Assembly (NCBI GenBank): GCA_022711195.1
Contig: JAKLFN010000010.1
Span: 1 to 24,966 of the forward strand
DNA: 24,966 nucleotides
Direction: 5' to 3'
Source of the DNA: Bacteroidota bacterium
GTDB lineage: Bacteria > Bacteroidota > Bacteroidia > Bacteroidales > VadinHA17
Of the stretch, positions 7,791-16,068 are shown piece by piece. The notes beneath the pieces were generated by a model that did not search any database, was not told the DNA's origin, and worked only from the letters and a program-made list of their open reading frames with translations. The position numbers and the translations under genes are program-made. Numbering within the stretch: the first letter of the stretch is position 1; the number at the start of each line of letters is the position of its first letter.

Positions 7791-8111
7791 ATGGATGCTA
7801 CAGAAAAATTGGAAATAGAGACCAGGATAGTTGGGGTGCTTAAAAGCATTTTCGATCCCGAAATACCTGTCAACATTTATGACCTGGGGCTGATATATAA
7901 TATTGATGTTGACGATGATAATATCGCACATGTTACGATGACTCTTACAGCGCCCAACTGCCCGATGGCAGAACAGCTGATTGAGGAAGTTAAATACAAG
8001 GTCGGAGGGACAAGAGGGGTTAAGGACATTGACCTTAAGCTTACCTTTTCACCCCGATGGGACAAGAGCATGCTCAGCGATGAGGCAAAGCTTGAACTTG
8101 GATTCCTTTAG
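7791..8111 (+). CDS. DUF59/MIP18-family Fe-S assembly factor (SufT-like)
   Basis: This 106-residue cytosolic protein is a single DUF59/MIP18 domain (PaaD/SufT/CIA2 relatives), which helps mature or deliver Fe-S clusters. The family signature FDPEIPVNIYDLGLIY occupies 21-36, and the conserved reactive cysteine is Cys57 in TAPNCPMAEQL. It is fifth in line behind sufE in the SUF operon, the usual place for this gene in Bacteroidota. The ATG at 7791 follows a run of nine A residues (7780-7788). An upstream ATG at 7763 is out of frame by one base and would join this frame if one A were lost. Calling it sufT is plausible but not certain, since several sub-families share the domain. Confidence 0.93.
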   Translation: MDATEKLEIETRIVGVLKSIFDPEIPVNIYDLGLIYNIDVDDDNIAHVTMTLTAPNCPMAEQLIEEVKYKVGGTRGVKDIDLKLTFSPRWDKSMLSDEAKLELGFL

Positions 8112-8121
8112 AGTGCAGGAA

Positions 8122-9069
8122 ATGACCGAAGAAGAAATCGTACAACTGTCGGAACTGATCAAAGATAAAGCCGCAGACCTTGGGTTCGATATCTGCGGAA
8201 TAGCCCGATCGCGCAAAATGTCTGAACGGGCAGAGGCATTGAAAAACTGGGTAGCCGAAGGAATGCACGACAGGATGAGCTACCTTGAAAGAAATACGGA
8301 GAAACGTGCCGATCCCCAGCTGCTCTTCCCGGGAACCAGAACACTGGTTGTCACAGGATTCAGCTATTATTCTGATTTAATGCAGAGAGACCCGGACGCA
8401 CCAGTATTATCGCGGTATTCTTATGGTCAGGATTATCATGATGTAATTTCGGAAAAGCTCGAAAAGCTGCTTGAATATGTAAAGGAAATAGCTCCCGGTT
8501 GTGAAGGGAAGGTATTCGTTGACTCTGATCCTCTTTTTGAAAAAGGCTGGGCCCAGGAAGCTGGTCTGGGATGGCAGGGAAAACATTCAATTGTGATAAA
8601 CAGGGAAATAGGATCTTTCTTCTTTATAGGTGTCCTTATGCTTAACATCGACCTTAAGACCGATGATCCATTCACGGAGGATCTTTGCGGCACATGCAGA
8701 AGATGCATCGAAGCCTGCCCCACCGGTGCAATAAACAGCAACAGAACAATTGATGCACGAAAATGTATTTCGAATCTTACAATTGAAAACAGGGGACCCA
8801 TACCTGAAGATCTGATTCCGAAGCTCAGAGGCAGAGTTTATGCCTGTGATATATGCCAGGAGGCATGTCCGTGGAATAAAGATGCCAGGCCAAACTCTCA
8901 CCCCGAATTCAGGATCGATGAAAGAATTGCATCAATGACCGCCGGCGGATGGCAGTCACTGAATGAAGAGCAATTTGCTGAGTTATTTGGTAAGACCTCT
9001 ATGAAACGGATTAAATTCCCTGACTTTAAACGCAATATCGAGGCTGCTATCCGTTCCCGGAAAATTTGA
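8122..9069 (+). CDS. queG: Epoxyqueuosine reductase QueG
   Basis: QueG performs the last step of queuosine synthesis, reducing epoxyqueuosine to queuosine in tRNA, and uses cobalamin and two [4Fe-4S] clusters. The 315-residue protein has an N-terminal DUF1730 domain, a VDSDP segment (133-137) with the likely catalytic acid, and two ferredoxin-type cluster motifs: CGTCRRCIEACP (Cys189, 192, 195, 199) and a second set with Cys215 and CDICQEACP (Cys242, 245, 249). The ATG at 8122 was chosen because an AGGA site precedes it and it starts 10 nt after the DUF59 stop; the frame is open further upstream only by running through that gene. Its place at the end of the SUF operon links Fe-S supply to a client enzyme. 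Confidence 0.95.
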   Translation: MTEEEIVQLSELIKDKAADLGFDICGIARSRKMSERAEALKNWVAEGMHDRMSYLERNTEKRADPQLLFPGTRTLVVTGFSYYSDLMQRDPDAPVLSRYSYGQDYHDVISEKLEKLLEYVKEIAPGCEGKVFVDSDPLFEKGWAQEAGLGWQGKHSIVINREIGSFFFIGVLMLNIDLKTDDPFTEDLCGTCRRCIEACPTGAINSNRTIDARKCISNLTIENRGPIPEDLIPKLRGRVYACDICQEACPWNKDARPNSHPEFRIDERIASMTAGGWQSLNEEQFAELFGKTSMKRIKFPDFKRNIEAAIRSRKI

Positions 9070-9134
9070 TCAATATTTTTTACAAGACGTTTCCTATTAA
9101 TGAACTTCTGCTATCAGGCTATGCCAGAAAGAAA

Positions 9135-9162
9135 TCAGGGGCGCTGTTGATGGCGCCCCTGA
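9135..9162. terminator. Strong hairpin between convergent queG and the sigma factor gene
   Basis: TCAGGGGCGC (9135-9144) and GCGCCCCTGA (9153-9162) form a perfect 10-bp GC-rich stem with an 8-nt loop, in the 126-bp gap between the two convergent genes. Neither side has a clean U-tract, so it may be a weak bidirectional terminator or an mRNA 3'-end stabiliser. Confidence 0.6.
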
Positions 9163-9195
9163 ATCCCCTAAAACCAAACCTTACTAAAACGAGTA

Positions 9196-9702
9196 TTACC
9201 TTACATAATCCTTAAGCATCAGCATTAGCTTCTGACGCGTGAAAAATATTCTGCTTTTTACTGTACCTATCTTTAAACCAAGCTCATCGGCTATCTCTTT
9301 ATACTTATAACCTTCAATATGCATCCTGAAAGGTATCCTGAATTCGTCCTCAAGTGAATCAATAGCTTTCTCAATCTCGCCTTCGGCATAATTCGATTCA
9401 GGAGAAACAAATCCTTTATCCTGTGGTTGATTCAGATAATAAAGATCCTGTGTTCCGTCAATAATTGTATTCTCTTTTACCCCGCGCCTGTAATTATTAA
9501 TGAATGTGTTTTTCATTATAGTAAATACCCAGGCTTTAAGGTTAGTATAATCAGCAAACTTGTCTTTATATGTTATCGCTTTTACATAAGTATCCTGAAC
9601 CAGATCCAATGCATCGTCGCGGTCTGAGGTAAGGCTCATGGCAAACCTCTGAAGATTGGGTTTCATCCCTATCAGACTCTTGTTGAATTCGATTGTTGTC
9701 AT
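9196..9702 (-). CDS. ECF-family RNA polymerase sigma factor (RpoE-like)
   Basis: This 168-residue protein is a typical group 4 (ECF) sigma factor. Region 2 is at about 10-75, with the DALDLVQDTYVKA segment that binds core polymerase and the -10 DNA. Region 4 is at about 113-165, with the helix-turn-helix YKYKEIADELGLKIGTVKSRIFFTRQKL that reads the -35. No anti-sigma factor or SusC/SusD pair lies next to it; its downstream neighbour is the convergent queG, so it probably works without a linked anti-sigma, as do some conserved Bacteroidota ECFs. It has a near-perfect housekeeping promoter at 9729-9760, suggesting steady basal expression by the primary sigma factor. The target genes cannot be read from this window. 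Confidence 0.92.
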   Translation of the reverse strand: MTTIEFNKSLIGMKPNLQRFAMSLTSDRDDALDLVQDTYVKAITYKDKFADYTNLKAWVFTIMKNTFINNYRRGVKENTIIDGTQDLYYLNQPQDKGFVSPESNYAEGEIEKAIDSLEDEFRIPFRMHIEGYKYKEIADELGLKIGTVKSRIFFTRQKLMLMLKDYVR

Positions 9703-9728
9703 AGCTCTTATTTTTTAATTTGTCGATA

Positions 9729-9760
9729 CAAAAATATGATGATAGAAAAAGATATGCAAA
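9729..9760 (-). promoter_or_regulatory. Near-perfect Bacteroidota primary-sigma promoter for the ECF sigma gene
   Basis: Reading the minus strand, TTTG (9757-9760), a 20-nt spacer and TATTTTTG (9729-9736) match the consensus TTTG-N19-21-TAnnTTTG with no mismatch. The start site would be near 9722, leaving a leader of about 20 nt to the ATG at 9702. A direct repeat of TCTTAATA lies immediately upstream (9761-9776) and could bind a regulator. The rest of the 272-bp divergent gap up to 9974 shows no gene or clear promoter for the lipase. Confidence 0.75.
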
Positions 9761-9974
9761 TCTTAATATCTTAATATCCTTCTGTTCTAAGCTTATTCCA
9801 AAGAAGAGGCTTTCTTAAGATGCAGACAAACAATATTATACACTATTCAGACAGGCGTTTTTACAAATTAATTCTAAATAAGGAACCTGTTATTTTTTAA
9901 TTCCTTACATGCCCCGGATAGGCTGAATTAAGTATGGTTATCCGACATTTTTTAGTACTTTTAAAACAAAAACA

Positions 9975-10793
9975 ATGGAGTATAATATTGTTCTTGGAAA
10001 CGGCCAGGTATTGCGTGGAATGATTTCAGCTCCGGCGACAAAAATAAGGGCATTTGTTATTTTTGTTCATGGACTTGGAGAACATATCGGCAGGTACGAG
10101 TCATGGGCTGAAGCCCTGAAAGCAGAGGGCATTGGATTTACAGGTGTCGATCTGCCAGGTCATGGACGTTCCGACGGACCCAGGGGCAATATAAAGAACT
10201 ATACTCTCCTTGCTGAGATGATAGGGATACTATACAAAAATGTTAGCAATACTTTCCCCGGGATACCTCTTTTCCTCTATGGACACAGCCTGGGAGGAGG
10301 TATTGTATTGGATTATATATTGAAAGGAAATCCGGGATTCAGAGGTGTCATTGCCACTTCACCATGGCTCAGGTTGTCCTTCCAGCCGGGCAGGTTCAAA
10401 CTGTGGCTCGCAGGTGTTATGAAGAACATTGCCCCGGGACTGATACAGCCATCAGGGCTGGTTGTAGACCACATTTCGCACGACAGGAACGTGGTCGACC
10501 GCTATAAATCAGATCCCCTTGTGCACGGTAAGATATCTGTGAGCCTCTTTCACAGCGCAATGAATGCCGCATCTGTAGCACTGGCAAATGCGGGTGGGCT
10601 TAAGATACCATTGCTGCTGATGCATGGATCCGATGATCAGATTTGTTCTCCGGATGGAAGCAGGGAGTTTGCATCCAGAACAGGGCTTGCAGAATTGAAA
10701 ATATGGGAACAGGGATACCATGAGCTCCATAACGAAACTTTCCGGGACGATGTTTTCAAATACCTCGTTAGCTGGTTTAACAAGATGATCTGA
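9975..10793 (+). CDS. Alpha/beta hydrolase, monoacylglycerol lipase/lysophospholipase type
   Basis: The 272-residue protein is a Hydrolase_4 (serine aminopeptidase S33-like) alpha/beta hydrolase, probably cleaving monoacylglycerols or lysophospholipids in the cytoplasm; no signal peptide is visible. It carries the oxyanion-side motif HGLGEH (32-37), PGHGRSDGPRG (61-71), the nucleophile Ser105 in YGHSLGGG, the acid in HGSDDQICSP (Asp220 or 221), and His249 in YHELHNE. These are the hallmarks of the monoacylglycerol lipase family. The GSCFA gene begins 4 nt after its stop, so the two are almost certainly co-transcribed. The natural substrate is inferred from family only. Confidence 0.9.
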   Translation: MEYNIVLGNGQVLRGMISAPATKIRAFVIFVHGLGEHIGRYESWAEALKAEGIGFTGVDLPGHGRSDGPRGNIKNYTLLAEMIGILYKNVSNTFPGIPLFLYGHSLGGGIVLDYILKGNPGFRGVIATSPWLRLSFQPGRFKLWLAGVMKNIAPGLIQPSGLVVDHISHDRNVVDRYKSDPLVHGKISVSLFHSAMNAASVALANAGGLKIPLLLMHGSDDQICSPDGSREFASRTGLAELKIWEQGYHELHNETFRDDVFKYLVSWFNKMI

Positions 10794-10797
10794 AATT

Positions 10798-11784
10798 ATG
10801 GACTTCAGAACGGTAATAAAGATAGATCCCTCACGGGTAAAAATTTCATATAACGATCCGGTCATGTTTATCGGATCATGTTTTTCGGCTTCAATAGGAA
10901 AAAAGTTTGAAGCAGGACACATGCCTGTAATGATCAATCCCTCAGGGACTGTATATAACCCGGTCTCAGTCTGCAATACTCTCGAAACAATTACGTCAGG
11001 CAAAGAATATAAGATAACCGACCTGCATAATTATAAAGGATCCTGGTTAAGTTTTAATCATTACACCGATTTCAGCTCTGAAGATCCTGACGAAGTTCTT
11101 TATAAGATCAACACCGAAGCTGCTAAAGCGGCTGATTTTCTTACAAAGGCTTCTTATCTTTTTGTAACATTTGGCACCGCGCGCGTCTTCATCCGGAAAG
11201 AATCAGGAAAGATCGTCTCAAATTGTCATAAAATTCCCGCATCAGAATTCACACATAAGCTCCTGACAGTCGTCGAAGTGGTACAGATCTGGAAAGAACA
11301 GCTGGTGAAGCTGAGTTCATTATTTCCCCGGCTGAAGGTGGTATTCACTGTCAGCCCCGTGAGACACTGGAAGGATGGGGCGCATGGAAACCAGGTCAGC
11401 AAAGCGGTTCTCATGCTTGCAACAGAGGAACTGCTCGCTCAGAATACAGGTACAGGGTACTTTCCCTCTTATGAAATTCTCATGGACGACCTGCGCGATT
11501 ACAGGTATTACGACAATGATATGCTTCATCCTTCGAAGGCAGCTTCAGATTACGTCTGGGAAATGTTTACCGGGTGTTATTTTGATGAGAAGACAAAGAA
11601 ATTATGGAACGAGGTTGCAGCTGTGACAAGGGCGGCTGACCATATTATTAAAACAGGATCTGCTTCTGGAACAAAAGATTTTGCCCGGACCATGCTTGAT
11701 AGAATTGAAATGCTGGAAAAAAAAGAACATTCATTGAGACTCTCCGGTGAGAAAGAATATTTCAATCGTCTGCTGAGTTTTTAG
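10798..11784 (+). CDS. GSCFA-domain protein (SGNH-hydrolase-like)
   Basis: This 328-residue protein belongs to the GSCFA family (Pfam PF08885), named for the motif seen here as GSCFSASIG (26-34) near the N-terminus. The fold is related to SGNH/GDSL esterases: Ser27 of GSCF would be the nucleophile-like residue, and DMLHPS (241-246, Asp241 and His244) looks like the block V Asp-x-x-His pair. Other conserved parts are FVTFGTARVF (122-131) and TVSPVRHWKDG (184-194). No signal peptide is present. It sits 4 nt behind a lipase-like gene, which suggests linked acyl-ester chemistry, but the substrate of GSCFA proteins is not known to me. Confidence 0.92.
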   Translation: MDFRTVIKIDPSRVKISYNDPVMFIGSCFSASIGKKFEAGHMPVMINPSGTVYNPVSVCNTLETITSGKEYKITDLHNYKGSWLSFNHYTDFSSEDPDEVLYKINTEAAKAADFLTKASYLFVTFGTARVFIRKESGKIVSNCHKIPASEFTHKLLTVVEVVQIWKEQLVKLSSLFPRLKVVFTVSPVRHWKDGAHGNQVSKAVLMLATEELLAQNTGTGYFPSYEILMDDLRDYRYYDNDMLHPSKAASDYVWEMFTGCYFDEKTKKLWNEVAAVTRAADHIIKTGSASGTKDFARTMLDRIEMLEKKEHSLRLSGEKEYFNRLLSF

Positions 11785-11861
11785 AAGGAAAGCGAAAAAA
11801 ATTCGAACTTTCTGAACATATTGCCTTCATTCATTGTTTTATGGCCAAAATTCTAAACTAA

Positions 11862-14255
11862 ATGAAGAGAATACTTATTATATTAATTACATCACTTTTT
11901 ATTGTCGGACATTTAACGGCCCAGCCCAATTCCGGGGTTATCAAAGGAAGAGTATATAACTCTAAAACCAATGAAGGAGTACCTTTTGCAACGATTCAGG
12001 TATGGGGAACAACGATCGGTGCCGTATCGGACTATGACGGCAATTTTTCTTTTACGGGACTAAAGCCCGGGTATACTGAACTGAGGGTCTCCTCTGTTGG
12101 GTATAAGCCTTATATTTCTTCTGCCCTGCTGGTTACAAACAGCAATCAGGTAAATATTGAAATTCCGCTGGAGGAGCTTGCAATTGATGTAGGAGAGGTT
12201 GTTATAAAAGCATCTCCATTCCTGAAAAGAGTTGAAACACCGATATCAGTACGGATCATCGGTATCGACGAAATTGAAAAGAATCCCGGCGGCAACAGGG
12301 ATATCTCGAAAGTTATCCAGTCATTTCCGGGGGTAGCATCCACACCTGCTTTCAGGAATGATGTGATAGTACGCGGCGGAGGTCCCAATGAGAACCGGTT
12401 TTATGTTGACAACATAGAAATTCCCTACCTGAATCATTTCTCGACACAGGGTGCCTCGGGTGGACCAATAGGGATTCTGAATGTTGACTTTGTACAGTCT
12501 GTTGATTTTCTTTCAGGTGCATTTCCGGCATCAAAAGGCAATGCACTGAGCTCAGTTCTCAACTTTACATTCATCGACGGTAACCGCGATAAGCTAAAAT
12601 ACAGGGCTACTGTCGGAGCCTCCGACCTGGGCTTAACCGTCGACGGACCTACAGGAAAAAACAGCTCCATACTTCTTTCAGTAAGGAGGTCATACCTTAA
12701 GCTGCTTTTCACTGTTCTCGACCTTCCATTCTTTCCTAACTATACTGATTTCCAGGTTAAATACAGGGTCCGCCTCGATGAAAAGAACGAGCTTACCTTC
12801 ATTGGCCTGGGAGCAAAAGATGATTTTGAGCTTAACCTGAAAGCTGACGAAACCGAATATCAGCGGTATCTTCTCGACAATATTCCTGTTCAGGAACAGT
12901 ACAGCTATGTTACGGGAATTGTTTACAAGCATTTCAGGAGTAACGGATACGACACGTGGGTTCTGAGCCGTAATTACCTGAACAATACGCAATACAAATA
13001 TGCAGGCAATGTAGAAGCCGATACAAACAAGCTGCTTGATTATGCATCAGGTGAAGGAGAGATAAAGACCAGGTTCGAGAGAACAATTATCGGTGAGAAA
13101 GGATTACGTGTCAATTTTGGAGCCAGCGCAGAATATGCACACTACAGGAATTCGACATACCGCCTCTTTTACGCAGGAGGATCGCCGCTTGAACTGAACT
13201 ATGAAACAAATATGAAAGTCGGGGAATTCGGTCTGTTCGGACAGGTAAGCAATTCATTTCTTGAGCAGAGACTTAGACTGTCGCTTGGTTTGAGGACGGA
13301 TTTTAATACCTATTCCGAGACCATGTCGAATCCATTAAAACAGCTTTCTCCAAGATTTTCTGCCTCCTATATTCTGACAGAAAAATTTAACCTGAACTTT
13401 AATGCAGGCCGTTATTACCAGATGCCTCCATATACAGCACTTGGTTATTCAACAGCAGCACAGCAATTTGTGAACAAGGGCAACGATTTACGGTATATAG
13501 GTTCCGATCACCTCGTGGCAGGCATAGAGCTGGTTCCTAACGAAAACATCCAGATAACACTCGAAGGATTCATGAAATTTTATTCGCATTATCCTTTTTC
13601 GGTTAGGGATTCGGTTCCGCTTTCGAGCAAGAGCGCTGACTACGGGATTTTTGGAGATGAGGAGCTGCGTTCAATTTCGGATGGGAGAGCTTACGGTGTT
13701 GAGCTTCTCGGAAGGGTCAAGGAGTTCAGAAAGATCAACCTGGTGTTCTCATATACCTATGTAAGAAGCGAATTCAGGGATCTTAATTCTCGCTGGCTCC
13801 CCTCTTCGTGGGATAACCGCCATCTTTTCAATCTTACTGCCACCAAACGGTTTAATAGAAACTGGGATGCCGGTTTTAAATTCAGGTTTGTGGGCGGTGC
13901 GCCGTATACTCCATATGATGTCGACAGGTCTATGATCAAAGCTGCCTGGGATCTCCAGGGCCAGGGTTACCTCGACTATGCAAACTTCAACAGCATGAGG
14001 CTCAAATCATTCCATCAGCTTGACCTGAGGGTGGATAAGCAGTATTTCTTCAAAGGATGGTCGTTGATGTTATATCTCGATGTTCAGAATGTTTATAATC
14101 ACCAGGCCGACCAGCCTGCTATATTGCTCAGGGAGTCAGATGCCAGCGGCATTCCATTGACTGATCCGTCAGATCCTCTGAGGTATATCCCGAAATATAT
14201 CAACGGGTCTTCAGGGACAGTCTTGCCATCAATAGGAATTATGATCGAATTTTAA
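11862..14255 (+). CDS. TonB-dependent outer-membrane receptor with CarboxypepD_reg-like domain
   Basis: The 797-residue protein starts with a signal peptide (1-21, ending HLTAQ). A carboxypeptidase-regulatory-like beta-sandwich follows (about 25-110, GVIKGRVYNSKTNEGVPFAT and VGYKPY), then a plug domain (about 120-230, with ISKVIQSFPGVASTPAFRNDVIVRGGGPNENRFYVDNIEIP), then a beta-barrel to the C-terminal Phe797, the usual terminal aromatic residue of barrel proteins. It imports a bulky nutrient across the outer membrane using TonB energy. There is no SusD partner; instead a small lipoprotein gene starts 15 nt downstream. The substrate is unknown; iron chelates are possible. Confidence 0.94.
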   Translation: MKRILIILITSLFIVGHLTAQPNSGVIKGRVYNSKTNEGVPFATIQVWGTTIGAVSDYDGNFSFTGLKPGYTELRVSSVGYKPYISSALLVTNSNQVNIEIPLEELAIDVGEVVIKASPFLKRVETPISVRIIGIDEIEKNPGGNRDISKVIQSFPGVASTPAFRNDVIVRGGGPNENRFYVDNIEIPYLNHFSTQGASGGPIGILNVDFVQSVDFLSGAFPASKGNALSSVLNFTFIDGNRDKLKYRATVGASDLGLTVDGPTGKNSSILLSVRRSYLKLLFTVLDLPFFPNYTDFQVKYRVRLDEKNELTFIGLGAKDDFELNLKADETEYQRYLLDNIPVQEQYSYVTGIVYKHFRSNGYDTWVLSRNYLNNTQYKYAGNVEADTNKLLDYASGEGEIKTRFERTIIGEKGLRVNFGASAEYAHYRNSTYRLFYAGGSPLELNYETNMKVGEFGLFGQVSNSFLEQRLRLSLGLRTDFNTYSETMSNPLKQLSPRFSASYILTEKFNLNFNAGRYYQMPPYTALGYSTAAQQFVNKGNDLRYIGSDHLVAGIELVPNENIQITLEGFMKFYSHYPFSVRDSVPLSSKSADYGIFGDEELRSISDGRAYGVELLGRVKEFRKINLVFSYTYVRSEFRDLNSRWLPSSWDNRHLFNLTATKRFNRNWDAGFKFRFVGGAPYTPYDVDRSMIKAAWDLQGQGYLDYANFNSMRLKSFHQLDLRVDKQYFFKGWSLMLYLDVQNVYNHQADQPAILLRESDASGIPLTDPSDPLRYIPKYINGSSGTVLPSIGIMIEF

Positions 14256-14270
14256 TAATGTAAGAGGAAT

Positions 14271-15014
14271 ATGAACAGGATTTTATTAATAGTTATTGCA
14301 CTTGTAATGGTCTCATGCTCTGCAGGATCGCTTAAGAAGCAAGGCGAGGCAACAGAGGAGAAGAAAGTGCTGACAACAAATACAGGAGGAAGAGGACCTG
14401 AAATAATTGTAGATCTTGAAAAGGGCAGTTCCTTTTATTACCCTCTTTTCGCGATATGGCTTGAAGATACCGGGGGCAGGTATATCCAGACTTTATATGT
14501 ATCTAAAGCTGTTGCTACAGGATATTTTGAATATGCCAGGCAGGAAGGAAACAAGTGGGCCGGAGGTGAAAAAAGGGCACCTCAGACTCTCCCATACTGG
14601 GCTCATAAAAGAGGAGTAAAAGCCTCTGACGGATTATTTATGCCGGATGCATCAACAGCCGTCCCGGATGCATACACAGGTGCAACACCCATTACAGGTT
14701 TTGTACTTAATTCCAGGGCCGATGAGCCTCTGCCGGCAAAATTTAAAGTCATGCTGGAGATAAACCAGAACTGGGACTGGAATGAATTCTGGACAAATAA
14801 TAAATATCCTGATGACGAGAATTACAAAATGTCGTGTCAGCCTGCACTGGTTTATGAAGCTGTGATCGATACAGGCAGCCCAGCAGAGTCATTTACAATG
14901 AAGCCGGTGGGGCATAGTCATTATTCAGGAAAGACAGGTGAATTGTTTACCGATCTGAGCACATTAACAACTGCACTTCAGATTGCAAGGTCGGTTACAG
15001 TGAAAGTGAAATAA
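14271..15014 (+). CDS. DUF2271-like lipoprotein partnered with a TonB receptor
   Basis: The 247-residue product has a short lipoprotein signal peptide with lipobox VMVSC, so Cys16 would be lipidated and the protein anchored facing the periplasm or outer membrane. The body resembles DUF2271 proteins: FAIWLEDTGGRYIQTLYV (60-77) corresponds to the family's conserved VWVED..G..V+TL pattern, and DAYTGATPITGF follows near 136-147, then a strand-rich segment with NQNWDWNEFW. The link to DUF2271 is my judgement and not certain. It lies 15 nt after the TonB receptor and is probably co-expressed, suggesting a role in handling the imported ligand. Its stop codon directly abuts that of the opposing MerR gene. 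Confidence 0.72.
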   Translation: MNRILLIVIALVMVSCSAGSLKKQGEATEEKKVLTTNTGGRGPEIIVDLEKGSSFYYPLFAIWLEDTGGRYIQTLYVSKAVATGYFEYARQEGNKWAGGEKRAPQTLPYWAHKRGVKASDGLFMPDASTAVPDAYTGATPITGFVLNSRADEPLPAKFKVMLEINQNWDWNEFWTNNKYPDDENYKMSCQPALVYEAVIDTGSPAESFTMKPVGHSHYSGKTGELFTDLSTLTTALQIARSVTVKVK

Positions 15015-15914
15015 TTATTTCAGGTTGTTGACACAATCGATAAAACCAGCAGGATCTCCGGTGATAATAAGGCGGTCCTGCTGCTTTTTTTCATTTTCAT
15101 CAGGGAAATCGGTAAGTATCACTTTTTTGATCATAAGTGATCTGGCGATATTATTAAAATAGATGATCTTTTTCTTTGAGAAATCAAATCCGCTTGAGTT
15201 AACAACAAGATAATCAAATGGTTTGATCCTGAACATTTCAACAACCTCCGAAGCAGGCAATATTCCGCCGGTATAAATGATATCAAACCCCCTTTTCTTC
15301 AAAACATATTTATAAAAGCGGAAATTGATATCTGAAAGAACCTCATAGGTATTTATCATAGCCACGGTCTGATTGTTCCTTTCGGCTGCAGGTTTAAGCA
15401 GGCTGTCTTCTACAGTGATTATCTCTTTAATTGTATTCCTGATGAATTGCTCCTGTGCTCGCGAAAGGGAGCCGGTCTGCCATAAGATCCGGGTTTTCTG
15501 AAGCAGAGGGTGAAGGTATCTGCAGTAAGCCTCCTCGATTCCCTTGTACATAATGAATGGCCTGAGCGTTTCCCTGAACAATTCTTCATTAAAGCGAATG
15601 GCCGACATAAGGATCTTACCTGGCTGGAAATCCTTATCCGGATTATCATGGCTGCTGCTGACCACCATTACCTTTTGTGTGAGCTCCTCCTCACTAAGCC
15701 TGGCAATCTTTGATATCTTGAGTCCGTTACGGTTCAGATAGGCAACGTTCAGGATCTTTTTAAGTTCTGATTCGTTATAAGTTCTGATATTGGAATCAGT
15801 TCTTTCAGGTACAAGAATATTGTATCTTTTTTCCCATATCCTGATAGTGTGTGCCTTGATTCCTGTGAAATTTTCGAGGTCTTTGATTGAAAATAAGTTC
15901 AAACCTTCTTCCAT
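15015..15914 (-). CDS. MerR-family regulator with a CarH/LitR-like fold lacking cobalamin ligands
   Basis: The 299-residue protein has an N-terminal MerR winged helix (8-76, SIKDLENFTGIKAHTIRIWEKRY), then a helical B12-binding-2-like domain (about 103-180) and a Rossmann-like C-terminal half (181-299). In CarH-type sensors a W-x9-E-H motif caps the cobalamin and an E-x-H-x-x-G motif gives the axial histidine. Here the first reads W145-x9-E155-Gln, and the second aligns to EVLSDIN, with Ser194 in place of His and Asn197 in place of Gly. The fold is kept but cobalamin or light sensing is probably lost. Inverted repeats upstream suggest autoregulation. Its targets are not evident from the neighbours. 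Confidence 0.82.
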   Translation of the reverse strand: MEEGLNLFSIKDLENFTGIKAHTIRIWEKRYNILVPERTDSNIRTYNESELKKILNVAYLNRNGLKISKIARLSEEELTQKVMVVSSSHDNPDKDFQPGKILMSAIRFNEELFRETLRPFIMYKGIEEAYCRYLHPLLQKTRILWQTGSLSRAQEQFIRNTIKEIITVEDSLLKPAAERNNQTVAMINTYEVLSDINFRFYKYVLKKRGFDIIYTGGILPASEVVEMFRIKPFDYLVVNSSGFDFSKKKIIYFNNIARSLMIKKVILTDFPDENEKKQQDRLIITGDPAGFIDCVNNLK

Positions 15915-15931
15915 GGCAGGATGTATTTATG

Positions 15932-15947
15932 TAATAAAAATTTATTA
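15932..15947. promoter_or_regulatory. 7-2-7 inverted repeat just upstream of the MerR-type gene
   Basis: TAATAAA-AA-TTTATTA lies 18-33 bp upstream of the regulator's start at 15914, in the likely promoter region, where a MerR-type dimer could bind its own promoter. It is AT-rich, so chance symmetry is possible. Confidence 0.3.
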
Positions 15948-15972
15948 ACGCGCCGTTATTGTAAAACAAACC

Positions 15973-15989
15973 GAAAACAGTTCGTTTTC
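15973..15989. promoter_or_regulatory. GAAAAC-N5-GTTTTC inverted repeat upstream of the MerR-type gene
   Basis: A 6-5-6 inverted repeat lies about 60-75 bp upstream of the regulator start, in the 154-bp gap between it and the T9SS gene. It is a second candidate operator. The gap also contains the palindrome CTGACGTCAG (16052-16061). No gene is visible in it. Confidence 0.25.
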
Positions 15990-16068
15990 CATTCAGCAAT
16001 TGTCATTTTTTTGTGCAGCGCGGAAAATTCCCCCGAACATCCGCAATTATTCTGACGTCAGCCTTACT

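Noticed and set aside
7981..8121. Longer QueG frame starting at a TTG at 7981
   Set aside because: It runs through the conserved DUF59 gene in another frame and adds residues unlike QueG; the ATG at 8122 has an AGGA site and gives the normal QueG N-terminus.
9703..9974. Anti-sigma factor or small RNA next to the ECF sigma gene
   Set aside because: No adequate open frame or stable stand-alone structure is seen; the region holds the sigma gene's promoter and AT-rich sequence.
11171..11187. TTGGCACC resembling a sigma-54 -24 element
   Set aside because: It is inside the conserved coding region of the GSCFA gene, with no -12 element at the right spacing.
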